This document shows, piece after piece, positions 17,600 through 25,525 of a stretch of DNA of 64,000 nucleotides (positions are counted from its first letter, which is position 1; each line of letters begins with the position of its first letter). The notes under the pieces are model-generated. The model worked only from the letters and a program-made list of their open reading frames with translations, ran no database searches and had not been told where the DNA came from. This stretch comes from Chitinophaga sancti (lineage in GTDB: Bacteria > Bacteroidota > Bacteroidia > Chitinophagales > Chitinophagaceae): the NCBI RefSeq assembly GCF_034087045.1, contig NZ_CP139247.1, positions 7,652,001 to 7,716,000 on the forward strand, written 5' to 3'. A program made the position numbers and the translations under genes.

Positions 17600-17783
17600 A
17601 GTCTCAGAATTCACGTTCGTATTAGGCCTTTCGATATGCTAAAATTGGAGGGTCAAATATAGTATATAAAATTTAAATGTGAAGGTTTGGAATTAATGAT
17701 TGAAATTATTTTTGAGTGATATTTAACGAAGAACTGATAAGAAGAAATTCATTTTTCCCGATATGTCCCTTAAATGATAATAC

Positions 17784-17995
17784 AAATTGTATCATATCAT
17801 ACAACAGATGATTGACCATATACAACTTGCGGATGATGTGTATAAGATTGTATGGACAGAACCTACCGGTACTGATGTAGGTGTGAATTGTATGCCTGGA
17901 CGGGAAAAGCTACATGGGGTGATTTTCTTTCCTAGTGGGGTACATGAGCATCGCATTATAAGGGGATGACAGAAGATATCAGGTCTGGTAAGTGA
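17784..17995 (+). pseudogene. Relic of a phenolic acid decarboxylase gene
   Basis: The translation from 17808 contains LADDVYKIVWTEPTGTDV, MPGREKLHGVIFFP and VHEH, which match the central core of bacterial phenolic acid decarboxylases (PAD/PadC). After a frameshift or deletion near 17955 the reading shifts by one frame to YKGMTEDIRSGK and a stop at 17993-17995, matching the family's C-terminal 'MTDDIRAG' segment. The N-terminal third and the section between VHEH and the C-terminus are missing, so it is not functional. The rest of the 445-bp gap 17600-18044 holds a promoter and a terminator only. Confidence 0.75.
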
Positions 17996-18001
17996 CATTT
18001 T

Positions 18002-18055
18002 AATAATTTTAAAGGCTTTTGCCTGGCGGCAAAAGCCTTTAAAATTATTTTTCTT
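18002..18055. terminator. Bidirectional terminator with a perfect 22-bp stem
   Basis: Arms at 18002-18023 and 18028-18049 are perfectly complementary around the 4-nt loop TGGC, with T-rich sequence on both outer sides. The stop codon of the leftward lipoprotein gene (18045-18047) lies within the stem. Confidence 0.85.
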
Positions 18056-18860
18056 TTATCAATGTGTACACTTTATCTCCATAAGTTTCAAATGTGCACG
18101 CTTTTGTTCTGCTATTCTCTTGTAGACATTTTGTTTTAAAGATCGTCAGCGTATCCATAAAAAACTTATATCCATATTTCTCCCTTTTATTCTCCGAAGT
18201 TTGGAATTCAATATAATCCACATCATTATTTATCTCAGCATACCAATCATCAATGATCGGCGTATAATGGGTAAAAAGATCCAACCCTGCAATGGTATCA
18301 TTCTCTCCAAACACCACTTTCTTCCCATCTTCCAGGTGATAAGTACCACTGAATAACAACTCTTCCAATATTCCCCAATCTGGTTTAGTCACATCGCCCT
18401 TCACTAATTTATAGAGATAGGTATCGCGAATTTTGATCCTTGTAGGAGAAAAAATCCGGATAGTATCAGCATTCTTTTTACTACGGTCAGGGCTGGTAAA
18501 CAGGTATTGATCCCCGCTTTTCACAACTACTATATCTGCTTCGCCATCATGGAAACCACCAATATACCTGGTCACCATCAATGTGCGTGCTGGGATCTCC
18601 AGACAACTAATACTATCGGCCCTGCAAAGACGAGGGGATTGTGTGATATGCAGGTCATTCACATATCCTTCATTCACCCATATGCCGGCGAAACTAAGGG
18701 CGGTATCCAATGCTTCATAGTTACCTACGGAATCCAGCTCTGCTACAGGGGGTGCGGATTCGGTGGCGGTTTCAATTTCAGATTCAGGTTTACTGGCAAC
18801 TGAGTTTTTACAAGCAATAAACCCCAAGGTAATTCCAAGGATAAATAATGTGTATCTCAT
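18045..18860 (-). CDS. Lipoprotein of unknown function
   Basis: A 271-aa protein from ATG 18860 (an ATG four codons earlier is also possible). The signal ends GFIAC, giving a lipidated Cys, followed by a Ser/Glu/Ala-rich linker and a beta-rich domain. The N-terminal half has FAGIWVNEGYVNDL, a pattern seen in beta-barrel or lipocalin-like stand-alone proteins. There are four Cys in the mature part (two near residue 80-90, two near the C-terminus). No family is recognised and no operon partners are visible. Confidence 0.55.
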   Translation of the reverse strand: MRYTLFILGITLGFIACKNSVASKPESEIETATESAPPVAELDSVGNYEALDTALSFAGIWVNEGYVNDLHITQSPRLCRADSISCLEIPARTLMVTRYIGGFHDGEADIVVVKSGDQYLFTSPDRSKKNADTIRIFSPTRIKIRDTYLYKLVKGDVTKPDWGILEELLFSGTYHLEDGKKVVFGENDTIAGLDLFTHYTPIIDDWYAEINNDVDYIEFQTSENKREKYGYKFFMDTLTIFKTKCLQENSRTKACTFETYGDKVYTLIKEK

Positions 18861-18915
18861 AGCGAACCACAAGATAACATATTTTTATAATATAAAAACA
18901 TATTGATATCAGCGG

Positions 18916-19794
18916 TTAGTTTTTCTGATAACGGGTAGCGAATTCATCTGCAAAGGTTTGCAGGCTGCGGGTACCCTCTTTCTTTCCATAAGGCATCCAG
19001 AGGATGCCTGTACGTACGGCTATGCCTACTTCTACCAATAGCCGGGCTATTTCTTCCCTGATACCACTTTGCATTATACCTGCCAATGCCTGTTCATCTG
19101 TAAAAACCACCCATTGAAGATCCGGCTGACCAATGGCATTGCCAAGGGCCGTAGCGACTTCGGCCATAGTACGGTCATCGCTGACTACGTAAATGATGTG
19201 ATGAGGCAGCGTAAATGGTGTTTGAATAGCTTGCGTCACTGCATCTGCAATATCTTCCGGATGCACCATTACAAGGCGGGTATCTTTGTCATAATTGGCA
19301 CCTATAAAACCCATGTGACGGATCATCGAAATATTACCATAAAGATTGGTAAAAATGTATGGTAAACGCATGTGTTTGATATGCACATCCGGAATTTTAT
19401 TGAGCGCTGTTTCCATCTCATAGGATCCGATTGTCAACCCTGTTCCCTCTTTTAAATGAGCCCCCATGCTGCTTATATTTACGACATTCTTCACTCCTGC
19501 CTGCTGAATACCCTGTGCATATAATTGCCCTAATGATGCACTGTATGCCCTGTAGTCCGACACGCTAAAATCAGGAGGGATCATGGTGTATACCACATCT
19601 GCACCTTTGAATGTCGCGGTCAAAAAATCAACATCCTGTATATTACCTATAGCTGGTATACCACCAAGAGCCTGAATCGCTGTTTTCTTCTGCTCATTAC
19701 TACTGATGATGGTGACTACATGCCCTGCACTGATCAACTGTGTAGCAAGTGGCTTTCCGATATTTCCTAATGAGCCTGTGAGTGTGATTTTCAT
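18916..19794 (-). CDS. NmrA-like NAD(P)H-binding protein
   Basis: A 292-aa Rossmann-fold protein of the atypical short-chain dehydrogenase/NmrA type. It begins with the nucleotide-binding motif TGSLGNIGKPLA (GxxGxxG form) and has a strand/helix pattern continuing VVTIISSNEQKK, DVVYTMIPPD and NISSMGAH. A Tyr-x3-Lys catalytic pair is not evident, consistent with NmrA/HSCARG-type redox sensors or quinone oxidoreductase-like proteins (QOR2). It is divergent from an HxlR regulator, a common arrangement for genes that respond to quinones or electrophiles. Confidence 0.8.
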   Translation of the reverse strand: MKITLTGSLGNIGKPLATQLISAGHVVTIISSNEQKKTAIQALGGIPAIGNIQDVDFLTATFKGADVVYTMIPPDFSVSDYRAYSASLGQLYAQGIQQAGVKNVVNISSMGAHLKEGTGLTIGSYEMETALNKIPDVHIKHMRLPYIFTNLYGNISMIRHMGFIGANYDKDTRLVMVHPEDIADAVTQAIQTPFTLPHHIIYVVSDDRTMAEVATALGNAIGQPDLQWVVFTDEQALAGIMQSGIREEIARLLVEVGIAVRTGILWMPYGKKEGTRSLQTFADEFATRYQKN

Positions 19795-19814
19795 GTTTTG
19801 ATTTTTTACTACAG

Positions 19815-19828
19815 CAAAGCTACCTTTG
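19815..19828. promoter_or_regulatory. Overlapping divergent promoters of the NmrA/HxlR pair
   Basis: The near-palindrome CAAAGCTACCTTTG carries a -7 element in each direction: TACCTTTG rightward (19821-19828, toward HxlR) and TAGCTTTG leftward (19822-19815, toward the NmrA-like gene). Both use the same central TA step, so the two promoters should exclude each other. Confidence 0.5.
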
Positions 19829-19848
19829 TGAGGAGGTTCAAAGAAGAA

Positions 19849-19867
19849 CTTACCCTAAAGTAGGTAG
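19849..19867 (+). promoter_or_regulatory. Possible HxlR operator
   Basis: TACC-N8-GGTA (19851-19854 and 19863-19866), an inverted repeat lying between the predicted transcription start and the HxlR ATG at 19870. Its position fits autoregulation, inferred from symmetry and placement only. Confidence 0.35.
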
Positions 19868-19869
19868 CT

Positions 19870-20271
19870 ATGACTGCTATAAAAGAAAGCTCGACTATTC
19901 AGGAAAATAAAAAGACAGTATTCCAGGAATGCCCTGTTACATATGTGATGGAAAAGATCGGTGGGTACTGGAAACCTATTATTTTGTTTCAATTATTATC
20001 TGGTAAAAAGCGCTATCATGAATTGAAGAAAAATATTCCGGGTATCAGTGAAAAAGTACTCATTCAGCAATTAAAACAACTGGAAACGGATGAATTGATT
20101 GTAAGGGACGCTACCCAAAATATTCCTCCTGTAGTGCATTATAGTTTAACTCCTTCCGGAATAGCACTGCGCCCTGTTTTGTATGCGATGGCTGTATGGG
20201 CGATTGAGGAAACAGATATGCCGGTTTCGAAAAAACTGGAAGATTTTCCCGGAAGGGATATTGAAATTTAA
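19870..20271 (+). CDS. HxlR-family transcriptional regulator
   Basis: A 133-aa winged-helix protein. Hallmarks are the N-terminal Cys (FQECPVTYVMEKIGGYW), the HELKKNIPGISEKVLIQQL recognition helix region and a C-terminal dimerisation helix (LYAMAVWAIEE). Family members sense thiol stress through the N-terminal Cys. It is divergent from the NmrA-like gene across a 75-bp region with overlapping promoters. Confidence 0.87.
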   Translation: MTAIKESSTIQENKKTVFQECPVTYVMEKIGGYWKPIILFQLLSGKKRYHELKKNIPGISEKVLIQQLKQLETDELIVRDATQNIPPVVHYSLTPSGIALRPVLYAMAVWAIEETDMPVSKKLEDFPGRDIEI

Positions 20272-20296
20272 TACCTGGAAATAACCGCAGCTACTA

Positions 20297-20398
20297 TTAT
20301 TTTTTTGTCACCCTGTATCGTCCCGGCGTTAACCCTGTATATCTTTTAAAAAAACGAATAAAATAGGATTGATCTGAAAAATTAAGCTTGTAATGGTG
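20297..20398 (-). pseudogene. Relic of the C-terminus of an AraC-family regulator
   Basis: Read leftward, the sequence encodes HYKLNFSDQSYFIRFFKRY followed by TGLTPGRYR and a stop at 20297-20299. This is the second helix-turn-helix and tail of AraC regulators ('GFSDQSYFxRxFKKxxGxTPxxYR'). The rest of the gene is missing. It abuts a second relic that points the other way. Confidence 0.75.
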
Positions 20399-20497
20399 AG
20401 GTTTCAGGTGGGGAATTATTTACAGGATCATGATTTGAGTGCGGCGGATAATTTGGGGAGTAAGGTGAATTTGTATAGTTTGAAAGTTACACACTAA
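20393..20497 (+). pseudogene. Probable C-terminal relic of an alginate lyase-type (PL7) protein
   Basis: A 34-codon open frame ends in VNLYSLKVTH and a stop. The pattern 'YFKxGxYxQ...EVxxYSLxVxH' is typical of the last strands of PL7 alginate lyases; here it appears as FQVGNYLQD...KVNLYSLKVTH. Only the 3' end remains. It meets the AraC relic within a few bases, suggesting one deletion removed the 5' parts of both genes. Confidence 0.45.
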
Positions 20498-20548
20498 AAA
20501 AATGGCCTGCGGCAGCAAAGAAATTTTTGCTTATTGCTGCCGCAAGGC
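20496..20548 (-). terminator. Terminator of the leftward metallophosphoesterase operon
   Basis: A stem of about 14 bp with a single bulge (20505-20518 and 20534-20548) around a 15-nt loop. The A-run at 20496-20502 gives a T-run when read leftward. Confidence 0.8.
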
Positions 20549-20550
20549 TT

Positions 20551-21438
20551 TTAATAATTTACATATTGCTCTGCAAACGTCCCATCTGCATACAAATCAA
20601 TCAACCCATACCCCGGCGCCGTCTCTCTCCTGTTCCCTTCCCACCAGGCACCACTCACCGCACCATTACAGATGTAAGTCACATTGTTATACACCACCTT
20701 ATCCCTTAAATGTATATGCCCGCTCAGGCACAATTTCACATTTGGGTGTTTGTAAAAAAGACTGATGATCGCAGCTGTATCTGTATGCATATCTCCACCC
20801 AACATCGACCACTTGTTGACAATGTTATCCTCAATCATTAGTGTAGCCGTAAGTATAGGGATATGTGACAAGACACACACCGGCATGTTCTTATCTGTAT
20901 TATTCAATTCATTTTCCAGCCAATGAAACTGCTCCTCTCCCAATTTTCCAATATACCAGGTATTGTCAATATCCAGGTGCACACTGTCCAGACATATAAA
21001 CTTCCATCCACCTTTTACAAAACTGTAATAAGGCTTCGCCAGTTCCAGCTGCGTTAAGGCATATTCCTTTTCATTCTTTTCCTTCCACCAGAGGTCATGA
21101 TTCCCCAGCACTGAATACATGGGCAAACCGGATTCTGATTTGAACACTCCTTTCACCAGTTTCCACTGCGCTTCGTTAGTCGCCAGATCTTCTTTGTTCA
21201 TATCAAATACCAGGTCGCCCCCATTAAGAATAAAATCTACTTTGGGCGATTGCGATTGTACATGATGTAAACAATCCCGCAGGTGACGGGGCGCATCAAA
21301 TTTGTCCTTCAAATGAATATCTGTGAGATGGGCGATGCGCAATGCGGGTTTTGCACCGGTTGCCGCCAGCGTACTCAATGGCAATGCAGGCGCCAATAAC
21401 AGGCCGCCCATTCTTTTGAATAAGGTTCTTCTTAACAT
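20551..21438 (-). CDS. Secreted calcineurin-like metallophosphoesterase
   Basis: A 295-aa protein with an N-terminal export signal (RRTLFKRMGG then a hydrophobic stretch, possibly Tat-like). The binuclear-metal phosphoesterase motifs appear in order: DIHLKD, GGDLVFD, GNHDLWW, a His in LSHIPIL, and GHIHLRD. It is predicted to hydrolyse phosphate esters outside the cytoplasm; the substrate is unknown. It is the last gene of a leftward series and lies 41 nt after the cytochrome gene, with its own predicted promoter. Confidence 0.85.
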   Translation of the reverse strand: MLRRTLFKRMGGLLLAPALPLSTLAATGAKPALRIAHLTDIHLKDKFDAPRHLRDCLHHVQSQSPKVDFILNGGDLVFDMNKEDLATNEAQWKLVKGVFKSESGLPMYSVLGNHDLWWKEKNEKEYALTQLELAKPYYSFVKGGWKFICLDSVHLDIDNTWYIGKLGEEQFHWLENELNNTDKNMPVCVLSHIPILTATLMIEDNIVNKWSMLGGDMHTDTAAIISLFYKHPNVKLCLSGHIHLRDKVVYNNVTYICNGAVSGAWWEGNRRETAPGYGLIDLYADGTFAEQYVNY

Positions 21439-21443
21439 CGAAG

Positions 21444-21451
21444 CAAAGGTA
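21444..21451 (-). promoter_or_regulatory. -7 element five nt before the metallophosphoesterase start
   Basis: On the minus strand TACCTTTG (TAnnTTTG) ends 5 nt before the ATG at 21438, so the transcript is predicted to begin at or beside the start codon. No clear -33 TTTG is seen. Confidence 0.5.
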
Positions 21452-21479
21452 AAAATCCAACTGAATGCCCTGTGTTAAG

Positions 21480-22586
21480 TTATTGTTTATAAATACCAAT
21501 CAGGTGGGTACGCAGGTAGTAGGCACCTGACAATACAATCTTTGATGAAGGTAATTTCGGCATATGACAATCAATACAATTTAATACCGCCATCTTATCA
21601 AACTTACACCGGGGCGACGGTTGTTGCTGGTGGCATTGCATACATTTCTGAGAAAATGCTACTGTATTATTCGCTTCATTCTGATGTGGATCATGACAGG
21701 TGGTACAGTTCATCTGTCTGCTTTCTTTAAAACAACGGCTGGCTGTAAATAACTGGTATTGGGTACCATGTATATCCAGTTGTGATGGCCTGGAAGGACC
21801 ACTGATATCAGGGAAGAAATAGTCACTGTAAGCATCACCGGGTTGATACCCAAAGAGCGATTTCTGTGGTGTCTTTAAACCGGAATGACACAGTGCACAC
21901 ATATCCAATTGCTGCTGATTTCCAAGGGTACGGACAGCTGTCATATGCCTGGGTGTCTTTTCGTTCGGATGCGCAGTATGATAAGCGATATGTGCTGCTG
22001 CAGGACCATGACAACGCTCGCAATCTATGCCGTAAATGAGCTTCCCTTTTTCAAAGGTTTCGTTCAAACTACGACCTATCATTGTGACATTTTTGATACC
22101 TACAGCAGAACTGTGACAACCAAAACAGGTGCTGGGGATCTGCCTGTCAAATTTAGGATGGGATGTAGGAAAACCTGGGCTATTGGCCCAATGACCTGCA
22201 CTGACATAATAAGATACCGGCAACTGAAAATAGTTCTCATTTTGCCAGTATAAATAGGTTTGTGCATGACGCCCGGAACCTACTGATAAATGAAAGAGAT
22301 GGGAACCTTGTACCTTGCCACTATCAGTAACGGACATTGTAACCTGATCGCCATTATCATAGGTAAATGAGGCCGGAAACGAGCCTAATATGTTCTTGCT
22401 GGTCGTTCTGAAATGGGTTGTCTGTACATAATGGTTGTAAATATCCTGATGACAACCAGCACAGGTATTCGCACCGGCATATGCGGCTCCTCTCAAATCC
22501 TGAGTAACCGGCTGTTTGATACATTGGGATAATACTATGATCAGGCATATGATGCCTGTTGCGACTAACAACATTCGTTTATTCAT
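21480..22586 (-). CDS. Seven-heme c-type cytochrome
   Basis: A 368-aa exported protein (hydrophobic N-terminus ending VLSQC, probably a lipoprotein). Seven CxxCH heme c attachment motifs are present: CAGCH, CFGCH, CERCH, CALCH, CTTCH, CMQCH and CIDCH. The layout, with YNHYVQTTHFRTT after the first motif and a late CIDCHMP, is that of cytochrome c554-like or tetrathionate/nitrite reductase-related multiheme proteins. Its electron partners are not visible nearby. It lies 16 nt after the NRAMP gene and may be cotranscribed. Confidence 0.85.
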   Translation of the reverse strand: MNKRMLLVATGIICLIIVLSQCIKQPVTQDLRGAAYAGANTCAGCHQDIYNHYVQTTHFRTTSKNILGSFPASFTYDNGDQVTMSVTDSGKVQGSHLFHLSVGSGRHAQTYLYWQNENYFQLPVSYYVSAGHWANSPGFPTSHPKFDRQIPSTCFGCHSSAVGIKNVTMIGRSLNETFEKGKLIYGIDCERCHGPAAAHIAYHTAHPNEKTPRHMTAVRTLGNQQQLDMCALCHSGLKTPQKSLFGYQPGDAYSDYFFPDISGPSRPSQLDIHGTQYQLFTASRCFKESRQMNCTTCHDPHQNEANNTVAFSQKCMQCHQQQPSPRCKFDKMAVLNCIDCHMPKLPSSKIVLSGAYYLRTHLIGIYKQ

Positions 22587-22602
22587 AACGCAGAAAAATA
22601 TC

Positions 22603-23772
22603 TTACATGATCCACTGCCTGAGTGTAAGGATACTCAGCCAACCCATGACCACCACTACGACCCAACCTACCAGAGACAATGCCAGCGGATGTTTGTAAT
22701 CTTTCAACCTTCTGGAAGCCGCTAACAACATCACTGCCAGTGCTATTGGGAGTATCAATCCATTGAGGGCGCCTGCAATAATGAGCAAATGAACAGGATT
22801 ACCTATGGCTGCAAAGATCACTGTACTGAATACAATGAAAAAGGTAGTAAACCATTTTTCATTTTTTGCTATAAAAGGATGGAATGTTTTTAAAAATGAA
22901 ACGGAGGTATACGCTGCCCCTACTACTGAAGTGATCGCGGCACTCCACATCACCATACCAAAGAAACGATAACCGATTTCACCAGCAGCGCTTTTGAATA
23001 CTGCTGCTGCAGGATTCCCAATATCAAGACGAATACCTTGTGTCACTATACCCAATGCCGCCAGGAATAACAATATCCGCATCACACCTGTGATCAATAT
23101 TCCCCTTGTTGCACTCTGGTTTACCAGTGGAATAGACTCACGCCCTCCTATGCCTGCATCCAGCAACCGGTGTGCTCCTGCAAAACTGATATACCCACCC
23201 ACGGTTCCACCTACTAATGTAATGATAGATCTTGTATCTATATTATCCGGCCATACCATTTGCCGCATGGCATCCAGTACTGGAGGATGAGAACTGATGG
23301 CTACATACAAGGTGAGCAACACCATCAGTATCCCTAAATAGCGGGTAAACTGATCCATGGCATTTCCCGCCTCTTTCATCCAGAAAATAAAAAGGGAAAT
23401 AACTCCACTCAATATTGCGCCGTACAAAGTATCTAACCCAAATAGCGCCTTTAATCCTAATCCACACCCACCAATATTGGCGATGTTAAATACAAGACCT
23501 CCCAGCACCACTAAAAATGCCAGAAAATAACCCAGTCCGGGCAACAATTCATTGGCCAGATCCTGTGCACGGGAGCGGCTCACTGTCAGTATCCGCCAGA
23601 TATTCAGCTGTGCACCGATATCCAACAGGATAGATATGAAAATAGCAAAGCTAAAAGCAGCGGCATGCTGCTGTGTAAAAACAGTCGTTTGGGTCAGGAA
23701 ACCCGGACCTATTGCTGATGTAGCCATCAAAAAGGCAGCACCCAGCAGGACGGAAGAGCGTTGTTTGTTCAA
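22603..23772 (-). CDS. NRAMP-family transporter of the oxoprolinase cluster (YcsG-like)
   Basis: A 389-aa polytopic membrane protein with about 11 helices. The first helix carries SAIGPGFLTQTTVF, in the position of the DPGN metal-binding motif of NRAMP transporters but lacking its Asp and Asn, so divalent metal transport is doubtful. Bacillus places a similar protein (ycsG) beside the pxpA/pxpB/pxpC (ycsF/kipI/kipA) genes, and the same order is seen here. The start overlaps the end of pxpA by 4 nt, so they form an operon. A role in oxoproline or amino acid import is inferred. Confidence 0.75.
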   Translation of the reverse strand: MNKQRSSVLLGAAFLMATSAIGPGFLTQTTVFTQQHAAAFSFAIFISILLDIGAQLNIWRILTVSRSRAQDLANELLPGLGYFLAFLVVLGGLVFNIANIGGCGLGLKALFGLDTLYGAILSGVISLFIFWMKEAGNAMDQFTRYLGILMVLLTLYVAISSHPPVLDAMRQMVWPDNIDTRSIITLVGGTVGGYISFAGAHRLLDAGIGGRESIPLVNQSATRGILITGVMRILLFLAALGIVTQGIRLDIGNPAAAVFKSAAGEIGYRFFGMVMWSAAITSVVGAAYTSVSFLKTFHPFIAKNEKWFTTFFIVFSTVIFAAIGNPVHLLIIAGALNGLILPIALAVMLLAASRRLKDYKHPLALSLVGWVVVVVMGWLSILTLRQWIM

Positions 23773-24506
23773 GTGTGTTGTATGGTTAGGTGGTGTTCTC
23801 CTAAAGTTTTATGCACTGCTCTTGCAAAAGCCACTGCATGCGCACCATCTCCATGCAGACAAATGGTTTCGGCACGAATTGGTACTGTCTTTCCATTGAC
23901 AGTCGTTACTTCCTGCTTTGTTACCATTTGTAATACCTGTTGCAACGCATCTGCTTCATTGTCTATCAGGGCATTGGGTTGACTACGTGGTGTAAGGGAG
24001 CCATCTTCCTGATAGGTTCTGTCTGCAAATACCTCACTGGCTGTTTTAAGGCCCATAGCTGCCGCAGCTTTTATAAGCCAGCTATTGCTCAATCCAAATA
24101 AACAAAGGGCCGGATTGGTATCTCTGATGGCTTGTGCGATGATGGTTGATAAGTGTTGATCTCTGGCTGCCATGTTGTACAATGCACCATGTGGTTTCAC
24201 ATGTTGGATAGTGGCATTCAGCGAAAGACAAACTTTGTCTAAAGTATATAACTGTGTAGCAATCAAATCATAGACTTCGGCATCTGACAATTGTTGTTCT
24301 GTTCTGCCGAAATTTTCTTTGTCCCTGAACCCCGGGTGTGCACCGATCGCCACCTGATGCTGCAGGGCGAGAGTGATTGTTTGTTCCATGGTGTCCCTAT
24401 CTCCGGCATGATAGCCACAGGCAATATTTGCACTGCTGATGTAAGGCATTATTTCGGCATCGGTAGGCATACCTTCGCCCATATCACAGTTCAGGTCGAT
24501 GTACAT
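23769..24506 (-). CDS. pxpA: 5-oxoprolinase subunit A
   Basis: A 245-aa LamB/YcsF family protein starting MYIDLNCDMGEG, the family's N-terminal hallmark. Other conserved segments are ANIACGYHAGD, HPGFRD, and VKPHGALYN. PxpA with PxpB and PxpC forms the ATP-dependent enzyme that opens 5-oxoproline (pyroglutamate) to glutamate. ATG at 24506 is preferred over an upstream start that would overlap pxpC; it leaves a 2-nt gap to the pxpC stop. Confidence 0.93.
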   Translation of the reverse strand: MYIDLNCDMGEGMPTDAEIMPYISSANIACGYHAGDRDTMEQTITLALQHQVAIGAHPGFRDKENFGRTEQQLSDAEVYDLIATQLYTLDKVCLSLNATIQHVKPHGALYNMAARDQHLSTIIAQAIRDTNPALCLFGLSNSWLIKAAAAMGLKTASEVFADRTYQEDGSLTPRSQPNALIDNEADALQQVLQMVTKQEVTTVNGKTVPIRAETICLHGDGAHAVAFARAVHKTLGEHHLTIQHT

Positions 24507-24508
24507 AT

Positions 24509-25525
24509 TTATTTCTGGTTGTGTTGCAGCCATTCCTGCCATCGTAAGTTACAGGCATTTTGTAGAAAATGCAAGTGCTGCTCTGCTGCGATAAGCAACT
24601 CCTCGGCTTCGCCATGAGGAATAATCCTGAAAGTAATCTGGCTGTGTGGTAGTAACTGTGCTAATATAGGGAGGTCAGCACTTACAACGTGGGCGATGCG
24701 CGGATAGCCGCCGGTTGTCTGATGATCGGCCATGAGTATAATCAGGTGGCCATCTGGCAATAATTGTACGGTACCCCTGGTAATGCCGGCCGAGAGCCGT
24801 TCTTCTTCTTTGATCATGTGTAGTACCGGTCCTCTGAGGCGATATCCCATTCTGTCACAATGTTCCGACAAGGTAAAGTGGTGCGTGGTAAATACCGACT
24901 GCGAAGCGGGTGTCAGTTCAGGATATTCGAGGCTTGTCACCACCCTGATCTCACTGCCATCTGAATACAGGTCCCGCACATCTGCCCGCCACGGTAATGG
25001 GGTGGCTTGCTGTGTAGCATGCAGGTATTTATTTCGCAAGGCCTTGTCGATCTCTTCATCTACCTCGTTCACCGGAATACGATCGTTCTTTTGCAGCTTC
25101 CTGCCTTCAAACCCACCGGCACCCGCTTTGAGATGGGTACTGTGACTACCCAGCCAGGGCGTGGTCGAGAGCCCGCCTCTTACAGCGATATAACAACGTG
25201 CGCCAGAGACTGGTTTAGTAAAACGTAATATCGATAGCTGCGAAATCCAGATGGGTTGATTCGTATCTAATGGTTGTTCATTCACCATAGCGCCGAAGTC
25301 ACCACCGGAAAGAGCGATGAGGGTATCCTGTTCAAACAGTAATACAGCTGCAGGAAAATGTAACTCTATTACGGCGGCTTCCGGATTGTTGCCTACGAGA
25401 ATGTTTGCTACATACATGGCGGCTCTGTCCATAGCGCCTCCGGGATTGATGCCCAGATGCTGGTAGCCATATCTGCCCCCGTCCTGTATTGTATCCAGTA
25501 AACCCTGTTGGATGACCTGTATCAT
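24509..25525 (-). CDS. pxpC: 5-oxoprolinase subunit C
   Basis: A 338-aa biotin-dependent carboxyltransferase-like (KipA/PxpC) protein. Family features: GLLDTIQDGGRYGYQHLGI near the N-terminus, GGAMDRAAMYVANILVGN, a central YIAVRGG, and TGGYPRIAHV near the C-terminus. It is a subunit of 5-oxoprolinase. It immediately follows pxpB (stop and start adjacent) and precedes pxpA. Confidence 0.93.
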   Translation of the reverse strand: MIQVIQQGLLDTIQDGGRYGYQHLGINPGGAMDRAAMYVANILVGNNPEAAVIELHFPAAVLLFEQDTLIALSGGDFGAMVNEQPLDTNQPIWISQLSILRFTKPVSGARCYIAVRGGLSTTPWLGSHSTHLKAGAGGFEGRKLQKNDRIPVNEVDEEIDKALRNKYLHATQQATPLPWRADVRDLYSDGSEIRVVTSLEYPELTPASQSVFTTHHFTLSEHCDRMGYRLRGPVLHMIKEEERLSAGITRGTVQLLPDGHLIILMADHQTTGGYPRIAHVVSADLPILAQLLPHSQITFRIIPHGEAEELLIAAEQHLHFLQNACNLRWQEWLQHNQK

